Assembly (NCBI RefSeq): GCF_001425385.1
Contig: NZ_LMQO01000004.1
Span: 349,300-413,299, forward strand
Direction: 5' to 3'
Length of the DNA stretch: 64,000 bases
Source: Sphingomonas sp. Leaf407
GTDB lineage: Bacteria > Pseudomonadota > Alphaproteobacteria > Sphingomonadales > Sphingomonadaceae
The notes beneath the pieces were generated by a model that saw only the letters and a program-made list of their open reading frames with translations, had not been told where the DNA came from and did no database searches. The position numbers were made by a program, and so were the translations under genes. Shown one piece after another: positions 6,640 through 15,062 of this stretch. Position 1 is the stretch's first letter, and every line of letters starts with the position of its first letter.

Positions 6640-9116
6640 GCCATCGCTCCTGCGGGCTGGAAGCGCGCCATCGGCGCGTGTTGTTCGCGGTCGGCCCCGG
6701 CGACGCGCGCCGCCCATGGATCGTCCTGCATGAATTGCTGCGAGAAGCGGAACCGCCGGGCGTATTCGGCACGGACACCGGCGTCGGGCAGCAGCCGCGA
6801 CTGGATATGGGCGAGGCCGACCCGCTCGATCCACGGCGCGGTCCGCTCCAGATAGCGCGCCTCCTCGCGGTAGAGCTGGATGAAGGCAGCGCACATGTCC
6901 ATCGCCTCCTCCTCGGTCGCCACCTTGCACAACAGGTCGGTCGCGCGGACCTTGATCCCGCCGTTGCCGCCGACGTGCAGTTCGTACCCTGAATCGACGC
7001 AGACGATGCCGAAGTCCTTGATCGTCGCCTCGGCGCAGTTGCGCGGGCACCCCGACACCGCGATCTTGAACTTGTGCGGCATCCACGACCCCCATGTCGC
7101 GCGCTCGATCTTGACGCCCAACCCGGTCGAATCCTGCGTGCCGAAGCGGCACCATTCGGAACCGACGCAGGTTTTGACGGTGCGCAACGACTTGCCATAG
7201 GCATGGCCGCTGACCATGCCGGCGGCGTTGAGATCGGCCCAGACGGCGGGCAGATCCTCCTTCTTGATCCCGAAGATGTCGAGCCGCTGGCCGCCGGTCA
7301 CTTTCACCATCGGCGCGTCGAACTTTTCCACTACATCGGCGATCGCGCGCAGCTCGCGGGGGTTGGTGAGGCCGCCCCACATGCGCGGCACGACCGAATA
7401 GGTGCCGTCCTTCTGGATGTTGGCGTGCATCCGTTCGTTGACGAAGCGGCTCTGCTGGTCGTCCTTGTAGACGCCGGGCAGCGCGCACAGCAGATAATAG
7501 TTGAGCGCCGGGCGGCACGACGAACAGCCGTCGGGCGTCGACCAGTGCAGTTTCTGCATCACCTCGGGGATCGAGCGCATATCCTGCGCGACGATCTCGC
7601 GGCGCACGTCGTCATGGCCGAAGCTGGTGCATTTGCACATCGTCTTCGGCCCCGCCTCGACCGCGTCGCCCAGCCGCAGCGCCAGCAGGCTCTCGACGAT
7701 GCCGGTACACGACCCGCAGCTCGCCGATGCCTTGCACCCGGCGCGCACCGCGTCGAGGCTGCCCGCCCCGCCGTCGATGCAGGCCAGCACCTTGCCCTTG
7801 GTCACGCCGTTGCAGCCGCAGATTTCCGCATCGTCGGAAAGCGCCGCAACGGCCGCCTTAGGGTCCGCCTGCCCCCCTCCCGAGGCGAAGGCCTGGCCGA
7901 AGATCAGCGCGTCGCGGATGTCGGCGACGTCGGTGCCCTTCTTCAACAGGTCGAAATACCAGTTGCCGTCGGCGGTATCGCCATACAGCACCGCGCCGAC
8001 GATACGGTCGCCCTTCACCACGACGCGCTTGTAGATGCCGCGCGAGGCGTCGCGCAGCACGATGTCCTCCGCGCCGTCGCCGCCGGAAAAGTCACCGGCG
8101 GAGAATACGTCGAGCCCGGCGACCTTCAGCTTGGTCGAGGTGGCGGAGGGCTTGTAGCCGCTGGGCGCGCCGACCAGCGCGTCGGCCAGCGAGCGGCACA
8201 TGTCCCACAAGGGGGCCACGAGGCCATAGACCTGTCCGTCATGCTCGACGCATTCGCCGACCGCGAGGATCGCCGGGTCGCTCGTCACCATATGGTCGTC
8301 GACCCTGATGCCGCGCCCGACGTCGATCCCCGCCGCGCGGGCCAGCGCGACCGAGGGGCGGATGCCGACCGCCATCACCACCAGATCGGCAGGAATGACC
8401 GTGCCGTCCTTCAGGTGGACCGCCTCGACCTTGCCGTCGCCGACGATCGCGGCGGTGTCGGCGCCGGTCAGGATCGTCTGGCCGCGCGCCTCCAGCGCGG
8501 TCTTGAGCAGCCAGCCCGCCGCCTCGTCCAACTGGCGTTCCATCAGCGTCGGCATGATGTGCAGCACCGTGACCTTCATGCCGCGCAGCGACAGGCCGTG
8601 CGCCGCCTCCAGCCCGAGCAGGCCGCCACCGATCACCACCGCCGATCCGCCGCGCCCGGCGGCGGCGAGCATCGTCTCGACATCGTTCATGTCGCGGAAG
8701 CTGATGACGCCGGGCAGGTCCTTGCCCGGCACCGGAATGATGAACGGATCGGAACCGGTAGCGATCAGCAGCCGGTCATAGGCAAGCGTTCGTCCGCTGC
8801 GGCTGGTGACGGTGTGCGCCGCGCGGTCGATCGCGACGACCGGATCGCCGCTCATCAGGGTGATGGCGTTGTCGGCGTACCAGCCGGTCCCGTTGATGAC
8901 GATGTCGTCGAACGTCTTTTCCCCGGCCAGCACCGGCGACAACATGATCCGGTTGTAGTTCACCAGCGGTTCGGCACCGACGATGGTGATGCGATAGCGT
9001 GCGGGATCGCGCGCCAGCAGTTCCTCGACCGCGCGGCAGCCGGCCATGCCGTTGCCGATGACGACCAAGTGTTCCCGGGCGTCGCCCTCGGGTAATTGAA
9101 TGGGGTCGTGCTTCAT
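6636..9116 (-). CDS. nirB: nitrite reductase (NADH) large subunit
   Basis: An 826-residue siroheme enzyme reducing nitrite to ammonium with NADH. In order: an FAD/NAD domain with VVIGNGMAGCRAVEE near residue 17 and a second Rossmann site VVIGGGLLGLEAA near 155; two BFD-type cysteine regions (CGCNG near 433 with CGSC, and CKCTS near 495 with CSSCRP); then the sulfite/nitrite reductase half with siroheme and 4Fe-4S ligands in CVGSEWC (about 651) and SGCPRNCAE (about 692). Length and order match the family. Its start overlaps the stop of the upstream porin gene. Expression should follow the nitrate leader upstream of narK. Confidence 0.95.
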   Translation of the reverse strand: MKHDPIQLPEGDAREHLVVIGNGMAGCRAVEELLARDPARYRITIVGAEPLVNYNRIMLSPVLAGEKTFDDIVINGTGWYADNAITLMSGDPVVAIDRAAHTVTSRSGRTLAYDRLLIATGSDPFIIPVPGKDLPGVISFRDMNDVETMLAAAGRGGSAVVIGGGLLGLEAAHGLSLRGMKVTVLHIMPTLMERQLDEAAGWLLKTALEARGQTILTGADTAAIVGDGKVEAVHLKDGTVIPADLVVMAVGIRPSVALARAAGIDVGRGIRVDDHMVTSDPAILAVGECVEHDGQVYGLVAPLWDMCRSLADALVGAPSGYKPSATSTKLKVAGLDVFSAGDFSGGDGAEDIVLRDASRGIYKRVVVKGDRIVGAVLYGDTADGNWYFDLLKKGTDVADIRDALIFGQAFASGGGQADPKAAVAALSDDAEICGCNGVTKGKVLACIDGGAGSLDAVRAGCKASASCGSCTGIVESLLALRLGDAVEAGPKTMCKCTSFGHDDVRREIVAQDMRSIPEVMQKLHWSTPDGCSSCRPALNYYLLCALPGVYKDDQQSRFVNERMHANIQKDGTYSVVPRMWGGLTNPRELRAIADVVEKFDAPMVKVTGGQRLDIFGIKKEDLPAVWADLNAAGMVSGHAYGKSLRTVKTCVGSEWCRFGTQDSTGLGVKIERATWGSWMPHKFKIAVSGCPRNCAEATIKDFGIVCVDSGYELHVGGNGGIKVRATDLLCKVATEEEAMDMCAAFIQLYREEARYLERTAPWIERVGLAHIQSRLLPDAGVRAEYARRFRFSQQFMQDDPWAARVAGADREQHAPMARFQPAGAMA

Positions 9117-10312
9117 ATCGTCCAGTCCAGTTGGAGCCAGAATTTGCGGGTATCGGTCGCGAAGCGATCGGCGCGATAGTCGGCGTAGCGGACGCTGGCG
9201 GTGGTGCGGCCGAGCGTCGCCTGCGCGAGAAAGTTCAGTTCGTCGCCATAATGGCGGACCAGCCGGTCGCTTTCGAACCGGTGCCAGATCGCCTGCACGC
9301 TGACGTTCTTCGCCTGGCCGACCTGCTTCCAGCCCCAGCCGCCGCTGGCGTACAGGTCGCGCAGGCCGTCGGCGGGCTTGGGGGTGAATTTCTCGGCCCA
9401 GCCGTTGAATTTGAACACGGCGGCAAGCGGCGTCTGAAAGCTGGTGAACGGCCGCCCGTCGTCGGCGCCCAGCACTTCGTAGCCCAGCCCGAGCCGGGGT
9501 CCGGCAAGGTCGAGCGAGGCGTCGGCCAGCCAGTAATCGGCGCTATAGTCGTTGGGATTGCGGCCATGATCGGACTGGCGCGCCCAGCTTGCCTGATAGC
9601 CAAGCTTCGCCTTGCCGATCGCGCGGCTGCCGGCGAAGCGGAGGCCATAGGTCTGGCTCGACAGACGATAGGCCTGCACCGCCGCCTCGTCCTGATCGAC
9701 CAGATAGGCGAAGCCGGTCAGCGTGCCGAGCGGCGTGGCATAGCCGAGGTTGGCGAGGATATTGTTCCCCTCGATCACGCCCTGCCGCGCAGCCGTGCCG
9801 TCGATGCCCCACACGGTATGCACCGCCCACGCATAGGTCACGTCGGCCTTCAGCCCCTTTGCCGGGGTCAGTTCGGCGCGCACCGCGTCGAAGGTCTGGC
9901 CGTTGTTGCGGATCGCCGCCGCGCCGACGAAGCGTTCGTCGTCGATCACGATCCGCTGCCGCCCGGCGGTAAGCGTCATCCCCGGCGCGCGATACTGCAC
10001 CTGCGCGCGGTAGAGGGCGATCGACTGCGGATCGGCGATCAGCGGACGGGTGGCATCGGGGTGCAGCCCGTCGAAATAATCGCCGACGATCGCGAGATTG
10101 CCCTGCGCCTCGGCCAGCGCCGACCAGCGGCCGTCGCTGACCGACAGTCCGGCACGGACCCGCGCCGTCACCCCGTCGGCGGTGCGCGGCAGGCCGTCCT
10201 GATCGGCATGTTCGTAGCGCAGCCGGGCGTCGACGAGCGGCTTCACGCTCTGGGCCATGGCCGGCGACGCGATGCCGAGCAGGAGGAGGGTGGCGGGGGC
10301 GATACGCGGCAT
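9113..10312 (-). CDS. outer-membrane channel, alginate-export (AlgE-like) family
   Basis: The start is taken at the ATG at 10310-10312, giving 399 residues that open with a clear signal peptide (MPRIAPATLLLLGIASPAMA). A longer frame exists, but it would bury the signal. The rest is a succession of amphipathic strands with aromatic girdles (such as LRYEHADQD and WLQLDWTI at the very end), typical of an outer-membrane beta barrel of the alginate-export type. Its place between the inner-membrane nitrate transporter and nirB, with a four-base stop-start overlap, suggests it lets nitrate or nitrite across the outer membrane. That role is inferred from context only. Confidence 0.8.
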   Translation of the reverse strand: MPRIAPATLLLLGIASPAMAQSVKPLVDARLRYEHADQDGLPRTADGVTARVRAGLSVSDGRWSALAEAQGNLAIVGDYFDGLHPDATRPLIADPQSIALYRAQVQYRAPGMTLTAGRQRIVIDDERFVGAAAIRNNGQTFDAVRAELTPAKGLKADVTYAWAVHTVWGIDGTAARQGVIEGNNILANLGYATPLGTLTGFAYLVDQDEAAVQAYRLSSQTYGLRFAGSRAIGKAKLGYQASWARQSDHGRNPNDYSADYWLADASLDLAGPRLGLGYEVLGADDGRPFTSFQTPLAAVFKFNGWAEKFTPKPADGLRDLYASGGWGWKQVGQAKNVSVQAIWHRFESDRLVRHYGDELNFLAQATLGRTTASVRYADYRADRFATDTRKFWLQLDWTI

Positions 10313-10317
10313 GGCGA

Positions 10318-11550
10318 TCAGATCCTCACGCCCTGGGCGGTGCCCCACCGCGCGCGCCATCCCGCCTTCACCACGACGAGCCCGGCGAGCGCCACCAGCG
10401 CCAGCGCGGCGAAGACGAGAAAGCCGGGGGCGAAGCTACCGGTCCACTGCTTGGCGAGGCCGAGCGAGGAGGCGAGGTAGAAGCCCCCCACCCCGCCGGC
10501 CATGCCGACGAGGCCGGTCATCACGCCGATCTCGGCGGCGAAGCGCTGCGGCACCAGTTGGAACACCGATCCGTTACCCACCCCCAGCGCGAGCATGGCG
10601 ATGACGAACAGCGCGAGTGCGGCGGGCATCGTCGTGACGCTGGCCACCCCGGCCAGCGCGACGGCGGCGACCACGAACACCGCCATCAGCGTCTTCACGC
10701 CGCCGACCTTGTCGGCCAGCGCGCCGCCCATCGGCCGCACCAGCGACCCGGCGAACACGCAGGCGGCGGTGGCATAGCCGGCATGGATCGTCGACAGGCC
10801 GAACCGGTCGGTGAAATAGATCGGCAGGCTGGCAGCAAGGCCGACGAACCCGCCGAAGGTGACGGCATAGAAGCCCATCAGCCACCACGCATCGCCCTGC
10901 TTCAGCGGGGACAGATATTCCCCCAGCCGCTTGGGCGCAGGCGCGTTCGGCGGGTCCTTGGCCATCGCCATATAGGCGACGAACACGAGACTAAGCGGGA
11001 TGCAGGCGAGGCCCAGTACCGCGTTCCAACCGAACAGCTTGGCGAGGCCAGGCGCGAACAGCGCGGCGAGCACCGTGCCCGAATTGCCCATGCCGGCCAG
11101 CCCCATCGCCTTGCCCTGATGCTCGGGCGGATACCAGCGGCTGGCGAGCGGCAGCGCGATCGCAAAGCTCGCCCCGGCGAAGCCCAGCACCACGCCCAGC
11201 GCCAGCGTGCCGGCAAAGCTGGTGACGCCGAGCATCCATGCGGTGGCTAGCCCCAAGATGACGATGATCTGGCTGATCGCGCCCGAGCGCTTCGGCCCGA
11301 TCCGGTCGACCAGCAGCCCGTTGACGACGCGCAACAGCGCGCCGGCCAGCGTCGGCACCGCGACCATCAGCCCCTTCTGCGCCGGGGTCAGCCCCAGCGT
11401 CGTGGCGATTTCAGGTGCCAACGGTCCGAGCAGCACCCACACCATGAACGCGAAGTCGAAATAGAGAAATGCCGCGATCAGCGTCGGCGTATGCCCGCTG
11501 TTCCAGAAGCTGTCGGGCGTGTCCTTCGCCCCGTTCCATGCCGTCGCCAT
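10318..11550 (-). CDS. narK: NarK-type nitrate/nitrite transporter (MFS)
   Basis: A 410-residue major facilitator with 12 predicted membrane helices. The NNP-family signatures are seen: GFAGASFAIALPLASRWYPP in the first half and GVGNGSVFQLVPQRFA in the second, each with the glycine-rich pattern of nitrate porters. It is the first gene of the nitrate operon, five bases ahead of the porin. The ATG at 11548-11550 is preceded by a GGGGGAG site, and the terminator-bearing leader ends about 30 bases upstream. Uptake is assigned because the operon is assimilatory; the sequence does not settle proton symport against exchange. Confidence 0.9.
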   Translation of the reverse strand: MATAWNGAKDTPDSFWNSGHTPTLIAAFLYFDFAFMVWVLLGPLAPEIATTLGLTPAQKGLMVAVPTLAGALLRVVNGLLVDRIGPKRSGAISQIIVILGLATAWMLGVTSFAGTLALGVVLGFAGASFAIALPLASRWYPPEHQGKAMGLAGMGNSGTVLAALFAPGLAKLFGWNAVLGLACIPLSLVFVAYMAMAKDPPNAPAPKRLGEYLSPLKQGDAWWLMGFYAVTFGGFVGLAASLPIYFTDRFGLSTIHAGYATAACVFAGSLVRPMGGALADKVGGVKTLMAVFVVAAVALAGVASVTTMPAALALFVIAMLALGVGNGSVFQLVPQRFAAEIGVMTGLVGMAGGVGGFYLASSLGLAKQWTGSFAPGFLVFAALALVALAGLVVVKAGWRARWGTAQGVRI

Positions 11551-11580
11551 GCCCTGCGCTCCCCCATGAGCCCGAAAATG

Positions 11581-11626
11581 AAAAAGCCGCCAGAACGACG
11601 ACCCATCTCGGGCGCGTTCTGGCGGC
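11581..11626 (-). terminator. intrinsic terminator (attenuator) upstream of narK
   Basis: On the minus strand GCCGCCAGAACG and its exact complement CGTTCTGGCGGC form a 12-base-pair stem with a 17-base loop, followed at once by TTTTTCATTTT. It ends about 30 bases before the narK ATG, so by default transcripts would stop before the operon. Confidence 0.85.
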
Positions 11627-11667
11627 TTCGTTGCCTCTGTTCGGATACCGGACGCCTCGCGTCCGGT
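11581..11667 (-). promoter_or_regulatory. nitrate operon leader RNA with ANTAR-type hairpins and attenuator
   Basis: Read on the minus strand, the leader holds a 9-base-pair hairpin (ACCGGACGC against GCGTCCGGT, plus 11647-11667), then GGC-AACGAA-GCC at about 11624-11636, then the terminator. AACGAA is a six-base loop with A at position 1 and G at position 4, the rule for ANTAR targets. The 3' side of this small hairpin is the 5' side of the terminator stem, so the two folds exclude each other. NasT binding would stabilise the antiterminator. The first hairpin folds most simply with a three-base loop, so its fit to the ANTAR pattern is less clear. Confidence 0.7.
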
Positions 11668-11829
11668 GGTCCGTCAGCGGGAACCCCCCCGGCATTGGAG
11701 AGGCATGTCGCTGCTATGTCGTGTCCGACGCCATTGCCGGAACCCCATCAAGCTGCCTGATTCGCGGGTTCCGCACAAGCCCCTTTTCGCAGGTGCAACA
11801 TTCGGATGATGCGGGGTGTCGTGCGGAGC

Positions 11830-11911
11830 GCGGTTCCGGCCCGCTCCCCCTCCCGGCCACCCTTCGAGAAGACCGTGTGGGTGGCCGGGAGGGAGAGCGG
11901 GCCGGAACCGC
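11830..11911. repeat. long hairpin (33-base arms) downstream of nasS
   Basis: The arms at 11830-11862 and 11879-11911 are reverse complements with one mismatch, around a 16-base loop. The left arm begins GCGGTTCCGGCCCGCTCCCC. It lies just past the nasS stop and ahead of the nitrate leader region, so it may terminate nasTS transcription. Part of the same GC-rich sequence type recurs near 55793-55806. Confidence 0.75.
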
Positions 11912-11926
11912 ATTCGCGTCAGCGGA

Positions 11927-13123
11927 TCAAGGCAACGACGCGAGATAGCCCGGAATATCGTCGGGATCGAACGCGCGCCCGTCGAAGAATCCGTCGGGGC
12001 CGAGCACGAGCCGCCCCTGAGTCGATCCCGCGCCGATCGCCTGGCCCAGCGCCCCTTCCAGCTTCGAACTGGCCCCCGGCAGCGGCGCACCCGATCCGGC
12101 AAGCGCCGCGCGATAAAGGTCGGGGCGGAAGGTGCCGACCGCCACCGCAGCGTCGGCCGGATCATGGCCGCGCCCGTCCCAGCGCGCCATCTGGGCATAG
12201 AGCCATGCCGCCTGGCTGCGCCACGGAAAGTTCGCCGCCTCGCGATACTGGAACATGAAGTCGGGATAATGGACCGGCACGCCACCGGCGACGAGGCGGA
12301 TGCGATCGGTGATCGCGCGCAGGACCGCATCGACCGGCGCATCGAGATAGCACGCGCGCGCAAGGATCGCGGCGCTCGTCTCCGCCGTGTCGGGCTCGAC
12401 GAAATGCGCGGCGGCGGCGTGGAGCGCGCGGACCAGCCGCAGCGTGGCATCGTGCCGTTCGGCGGCGACCCCGGCGCGCATCGCCAGCACCTTTTCGACG
12501 CCGCGCCGCCAGATCTGCGCGGTCGCCAGCGCGATCCGCCCGACGCCGCGATCGACCGCGATCGAATTCCACGGCTCGCCGACGCAGATGCCGTCGACCT
12601 CGCCCGCCGCCAGCGCGTCGGCGGCGAAGGTCGGGCTGGTGACGACGATCTCGACGTCATGATCGGGGCGGATGCCGACGCCGGCCAGCCAGTAGCGCAG
12701 CATGTAATTGTGGCTCGAATGGCGATGGACCACGCCGAAGCGCAACCGCCGGGTCCGCGTGACCTCGCGCAGCGCCGCGCCCACCGCGCGCGGATCGCCG
12801 AGCGTATCGCCAAGGCCACATGCCTGCCCAAGCGCGGTCGAAAAGGTGATCGCATTGCCGTTCAGCCCCAGCACGAACGGCACCGCCAGCGGCGTCGCCG
12901 GCCGGTCGCGGCCAAGACTGGTCGCGATGGCGAGCGGCGCGACCATGTGCGCGGCATCGGTATGGCCATACAGCAGCCGGTCGCGCACCGTCGCCCAAGT
13001 GACGTCGCGCACGAGGTCCAGCGCCAGCCCCTGTTCCTCGGCGAAGCCCAGTTCGTGCGCGAGGATCGGCAACGCGGCATCGACCAGCGGCAGGAAGCCG
13101 ATGCGAAAGCCTTCGGTGCTCAC
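11927..13123 (-). CDS. nasS: nitrate-sensing NasS (NrtA/TauA-like periplasmic-binding fold, cytoplasmic)
   Basis: This 398-residue protein has the NrtA/CmpA nitrate-binding fold but no signal peptide, as expected of the cytoplasmic sensor NasS. Matching stretches include GFLPLVDAALPILAHE near the start, RYWLAGVGIRPDHDVEI and GEPWNSIAVDRGVG. The start is the GTG at 13121-13123, which overlaps the nasT stop (GTGA), so both proteins are made together. In known systems NasS holds NasT when nitrate is absent and releases it when nitrate or nitrite binds. Divergence from transporters and the NasT partner make the call secure. A longer frame upstream is a nasT shadow. Confidence 0.9.
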   Translation of the reverse strand: MSTEGFRIGFLPLVDAALPILAHELGFAEEQGLALDLVRDVTWATVRDRLLYGHTDAAHMVAPLAIATSLGRDRPATPLAVPFVLGLNGNAITFSTALGQACGLGDTLGDPRAVGAALREVTRTRRLRFGVVHRHSSHNYMLRYWLAGVGIRPDHDVEIVVTSPTFAADALAAGEVDGICVGEPWNSIAVDRGVGRIALATAQIWRRGVEKVLAMRAGVAAERHDATLRLVRALHAAAAHFVEPDTAETSAAILARACYLDAPVDAVLRAITDRIRLVAGGVPVHYPDFMFQYREAANFPWRSQAAWLYAQMARWDGRGHDPADAAVAVGTFRPDLYRAALAGSGAPLPGASSKLEGALGQAIGAGSTQGRLVLGPDGFFDGRAFDPDDIPGYLASLP

Positions 13124-13701
13124 GGCAAATCCCCCATCAGCGCGTCGCTGGTCACGATCGCCTCCGCCACTTCGGCGATCCGCCGGTTCGATTGCATCGC
13201 ATGGCCGCGCAGCAGCGCATAGGCGGCCGGCTCGTCGATCGCGCGCCGGCGCATCAGGATCGCCTTGGCCCGGTCGATCGTATGGCGATCGGCCAGCGCG
13301 GTCTTGGCCTCGGCCAGTTCGGCCTGCAACCGCGAGAACGCCTGGAACCGGCGGATCGCGACGTCGAGCACCGGCTTGATCCGCTGCTTGGCGAGGCCAT
13401 CGACGACATAGGCCGACACGCCCGCATCGACCGCCGCCAGCGCGCTTTCGGCATCCGACTGGTCGACGAACATCGCGATCGGCCGGTCGAGCGCGCGCGA
13501 CATGGCGAAGAAATCCTCCAGCAGATCGCGGCTGGGATTTTCGAGGTTGATGAGCACGACCTGCGGCGCGCACGCCTCGATCTGGCGGGCGAGCGGTCCT
13601 GCCGGATCGATCACGACCTGATCGTCCAGCCCGGCCTCACGCAGCCCTTCGGCGATGATCGCCGCGCGCGTGGTGCTGGTATCGATGATCGCGATCCTCA
13701 T
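13120..13701 (-). CDS. nasT: NasT, ANTAR-domain transcription antiterminator
   Basis: A 193-residue regulator with an N-terminal receiver-like domain (1-120) and a C-terminal ANTAR RNA-binding domain (about 125-185, with RHTIDRAKAILMRRRAIDEP and the AYALLRGHAM helix). The acidic residue near the N-terminus (IIDTS, D7) is present. The site where receivers carry the phospho-accepting Asp reads VVLINLENP, so residue 52 is Asn. That agrees with control by NasS binding rather than phosphorylation. Its presumed target is the leader ahead of narK. The ATG at 13699-13701 has no strong ribosome site. Confidence 0.92.
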   Translation of the reverse strand: MRIAIIDTSTTRAAIIAEGLREAGLDDQVVIDPAGPLARQIEACAPQVVLINLENPSRDLLEDFFAMSRALDRPIAMFVDQSDAESALAAVDAGVSAYVVDGLAKQRIKPVLDVAIRRFQAFSRLQAELAEAKTALADRHTIDRAKAILMRRRAIDEPAAYALLRGHAMQSNRRIAEVAEAIVTSDALMGDLP

Positions 13702-13780
13702 GGCCCAGCCCGAATACCGTTACGCACGCGGTTCAGCCAGCCGGTTTCGGCGTGGGATGGCGATGGGTCGGGAAAAGCGC

Positions 13781-13854
13781 TGGATGCCCCGTGAGGATTC
13801 GAACCTCAATTAACGGAGTCAGAGTCCGTAGTCTTACCTTTAGACGACAGGGCA
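13781..13854 (-). tRNA. tRNA-Gln (anticodon CTG)
   Basis: On the minus strand the cloverleaf is complete. TGCCCTG pairs with CGGGGCA in the acceptor stem, the anticodon stem ACGGA/TCCGT holds the loop CTCTGAC (anticodon CTG), and the T arm has TTCGAAT. The CCA end is encoded. The length of 74 bases includes CCA. Confidence 0.95.
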
Positions 13855-13873
13855 GCGTCGCAGCGAGGGCGGT

Positions 13874-13902
13874 CCGATAGGCTGCCCATTTTGCGGTGTC
13901 AA
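13874..13902 (-). promoter_or_regulatory. sigma-70 type promoter of tRNA-Gln
   Basis: On the minus strand TTGACA (13897-13902) and TATCGG (13874-13879) are 17 bases apart, placing the start about 12 bases before the tRNA. The -35 box is perfect, and this is the best promoter match seen in the window. The rest of the 320-base gap between nasT and ppx holds only the tRNA. Confidence 0.6.
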
Positions 13903-14021
13903 CGCAAAATCGTCGCGGTTCGTCGCACCGCCTTGTCGTTCGCGGGGCGTTCCGCTACGTTCCTTGCCAACCACCGAGCGGCCGGATGCCGTGACGGACA
14001 GACCATAAAGCGAGTGACGGC

Positions 14022-15062
14022 ATGGGGGATGTTTCCGCCCGGTTGCCGCACCGGGGAGCGCCCGACGCCCCCCGACAGGCAACTTCTTCGCCAGCGCGGC
14101 CACGCTGGCCGGGTGCGCGTCATTATGCCGCGCTCGATCTTGGCACCAACAACTGCCGGCTGCTCATCGCGCGGCCGCAGGGGGACGGCTTCGCGGTCGT
14201 CGACGCCTTCTCGCGGATCGTCCGGCTGGGCGAGGGGCTGGCGGCGACCGGCCGCCTGTCCGACGTGGCGATGGACCGCACCGTCGCCGCGCTGAGGATC
14301 TGCGCCGAAAAGCTCAAGCGCCGCGAGGTGACGCTCGCCCGCTCGGTCGCGACCGAGGCCTGCCGTCGCGCCAGCAACGGCGCGGCGTTCGTAAGGCGGG
14401 TGTTCGACGAGACCGGCATCCATCTCGACATCATCACCGCCGAGGAGGAAGCGCGGCTTGCCGTGCTCGGCTGCCATGCGCTGCTGGAGCCGGGCGACGG
14501 CCCGGCGCTGGTGTTCGACATCGGCGGCGGATCGACCGAACTGGTGCTGCTGGATGCCACGGGGCCGGTGCCGCGCGTGCTCGACTGGCATTCGGCGCCA
14601 TGGGGCGTGGTGTCGCTGACCGAAAGTCTCGGCAGCGGCAAATCCGCGCCGATGACCTCCGGCGCCTATGACCGGATGCGCTCGTGCGTCGCGGAGAGCT
14701 TCGCACCGTTCGCCAAGCGGCTGCCGCCGGCCGATGGCCTGCGCCGGCTGCTCGGCACCAGCGGCACGGTGACGACGCTCGCCAGCGTGCATCTGGGGCT
14801 GCCGACCTACGACCGGTCGCAGGTCGACGGGCTGATCGTGCCGGCGCAGTCGATGCTGGCGGTCAGCCGGCAACTGGCCGGCATGACGCTGGCCGAGCGC
14901 GGGCAGGTGCCGTGCATCGGCACCGAACGCGCCGATCTGGTGGTGGCGGGCTGTGCGATTCTCGAATCGATTCTGGCGTTATGGCCCGCCGAGCGGCTAG
15001 GGATCGCCGACCGTGGGATTCGCGAAGGAATCCTGCGTCGTTTGATGGCAGGAACCCGATGA
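14022..15062 (+). CDS. ppx: exopolyphosphatase / pppGpp phosphohydrolase family protein
   Basis: A 346-residue Ppx/GppA enzyme of the ASKHA fold, shorter than the two-domain forms that have an added HD domain. Motifs: ALDLGTNNCRLLIARP near residue 40 and FDIGGGSTELVLL near 166, both phosphate-binding loops. The first 35 residues are Pro/Arg/Ala-rich and not family-like, so a later start is possible, but no better ribosome site is seen. The TGA overlaps the rlmE ATG by four bases, a pairing common in alphaproteobacteria. Substrate (polyphosphate or pppGpp) cannot be told from sequence. Confidence 0.88.
   Translation: MGDVSARLPHRGAPDAPRQATSSPARPRWPGARHYAALDLGTNNCRLLIARPQGDGFAVVDAFSRIVRLGEGLAATGRLSDVAMDRTVAALRICAEKLKRREVTLARSVATEACRRASNGAAFVRRVFDETGIHLDIITAEEEARLAVLGCHALLEPGDGPALVFDIGGGSTELVLLDATGPVPRVLDWHSAPWGVVSLTESLGSGKSAPMTSGAYDRMRSCVAESFAPFAKRLPPADGLRRLLGTSGTVTTLASVHLGLPTYDRSQVDGLIVPAQSMLAVSRQLAGMTLAERGQVPCIGTERADLVVAGCAILESILALWPAERLGIADRGIREGILRRLMAGTR

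Noticed and set aside
7074..9095. 673-codon plus-strand frame opposite nirB
   Set aside because: Composition is that of an antisense frame, with no recognisable motif; nirB on the other strand is complete and certain.
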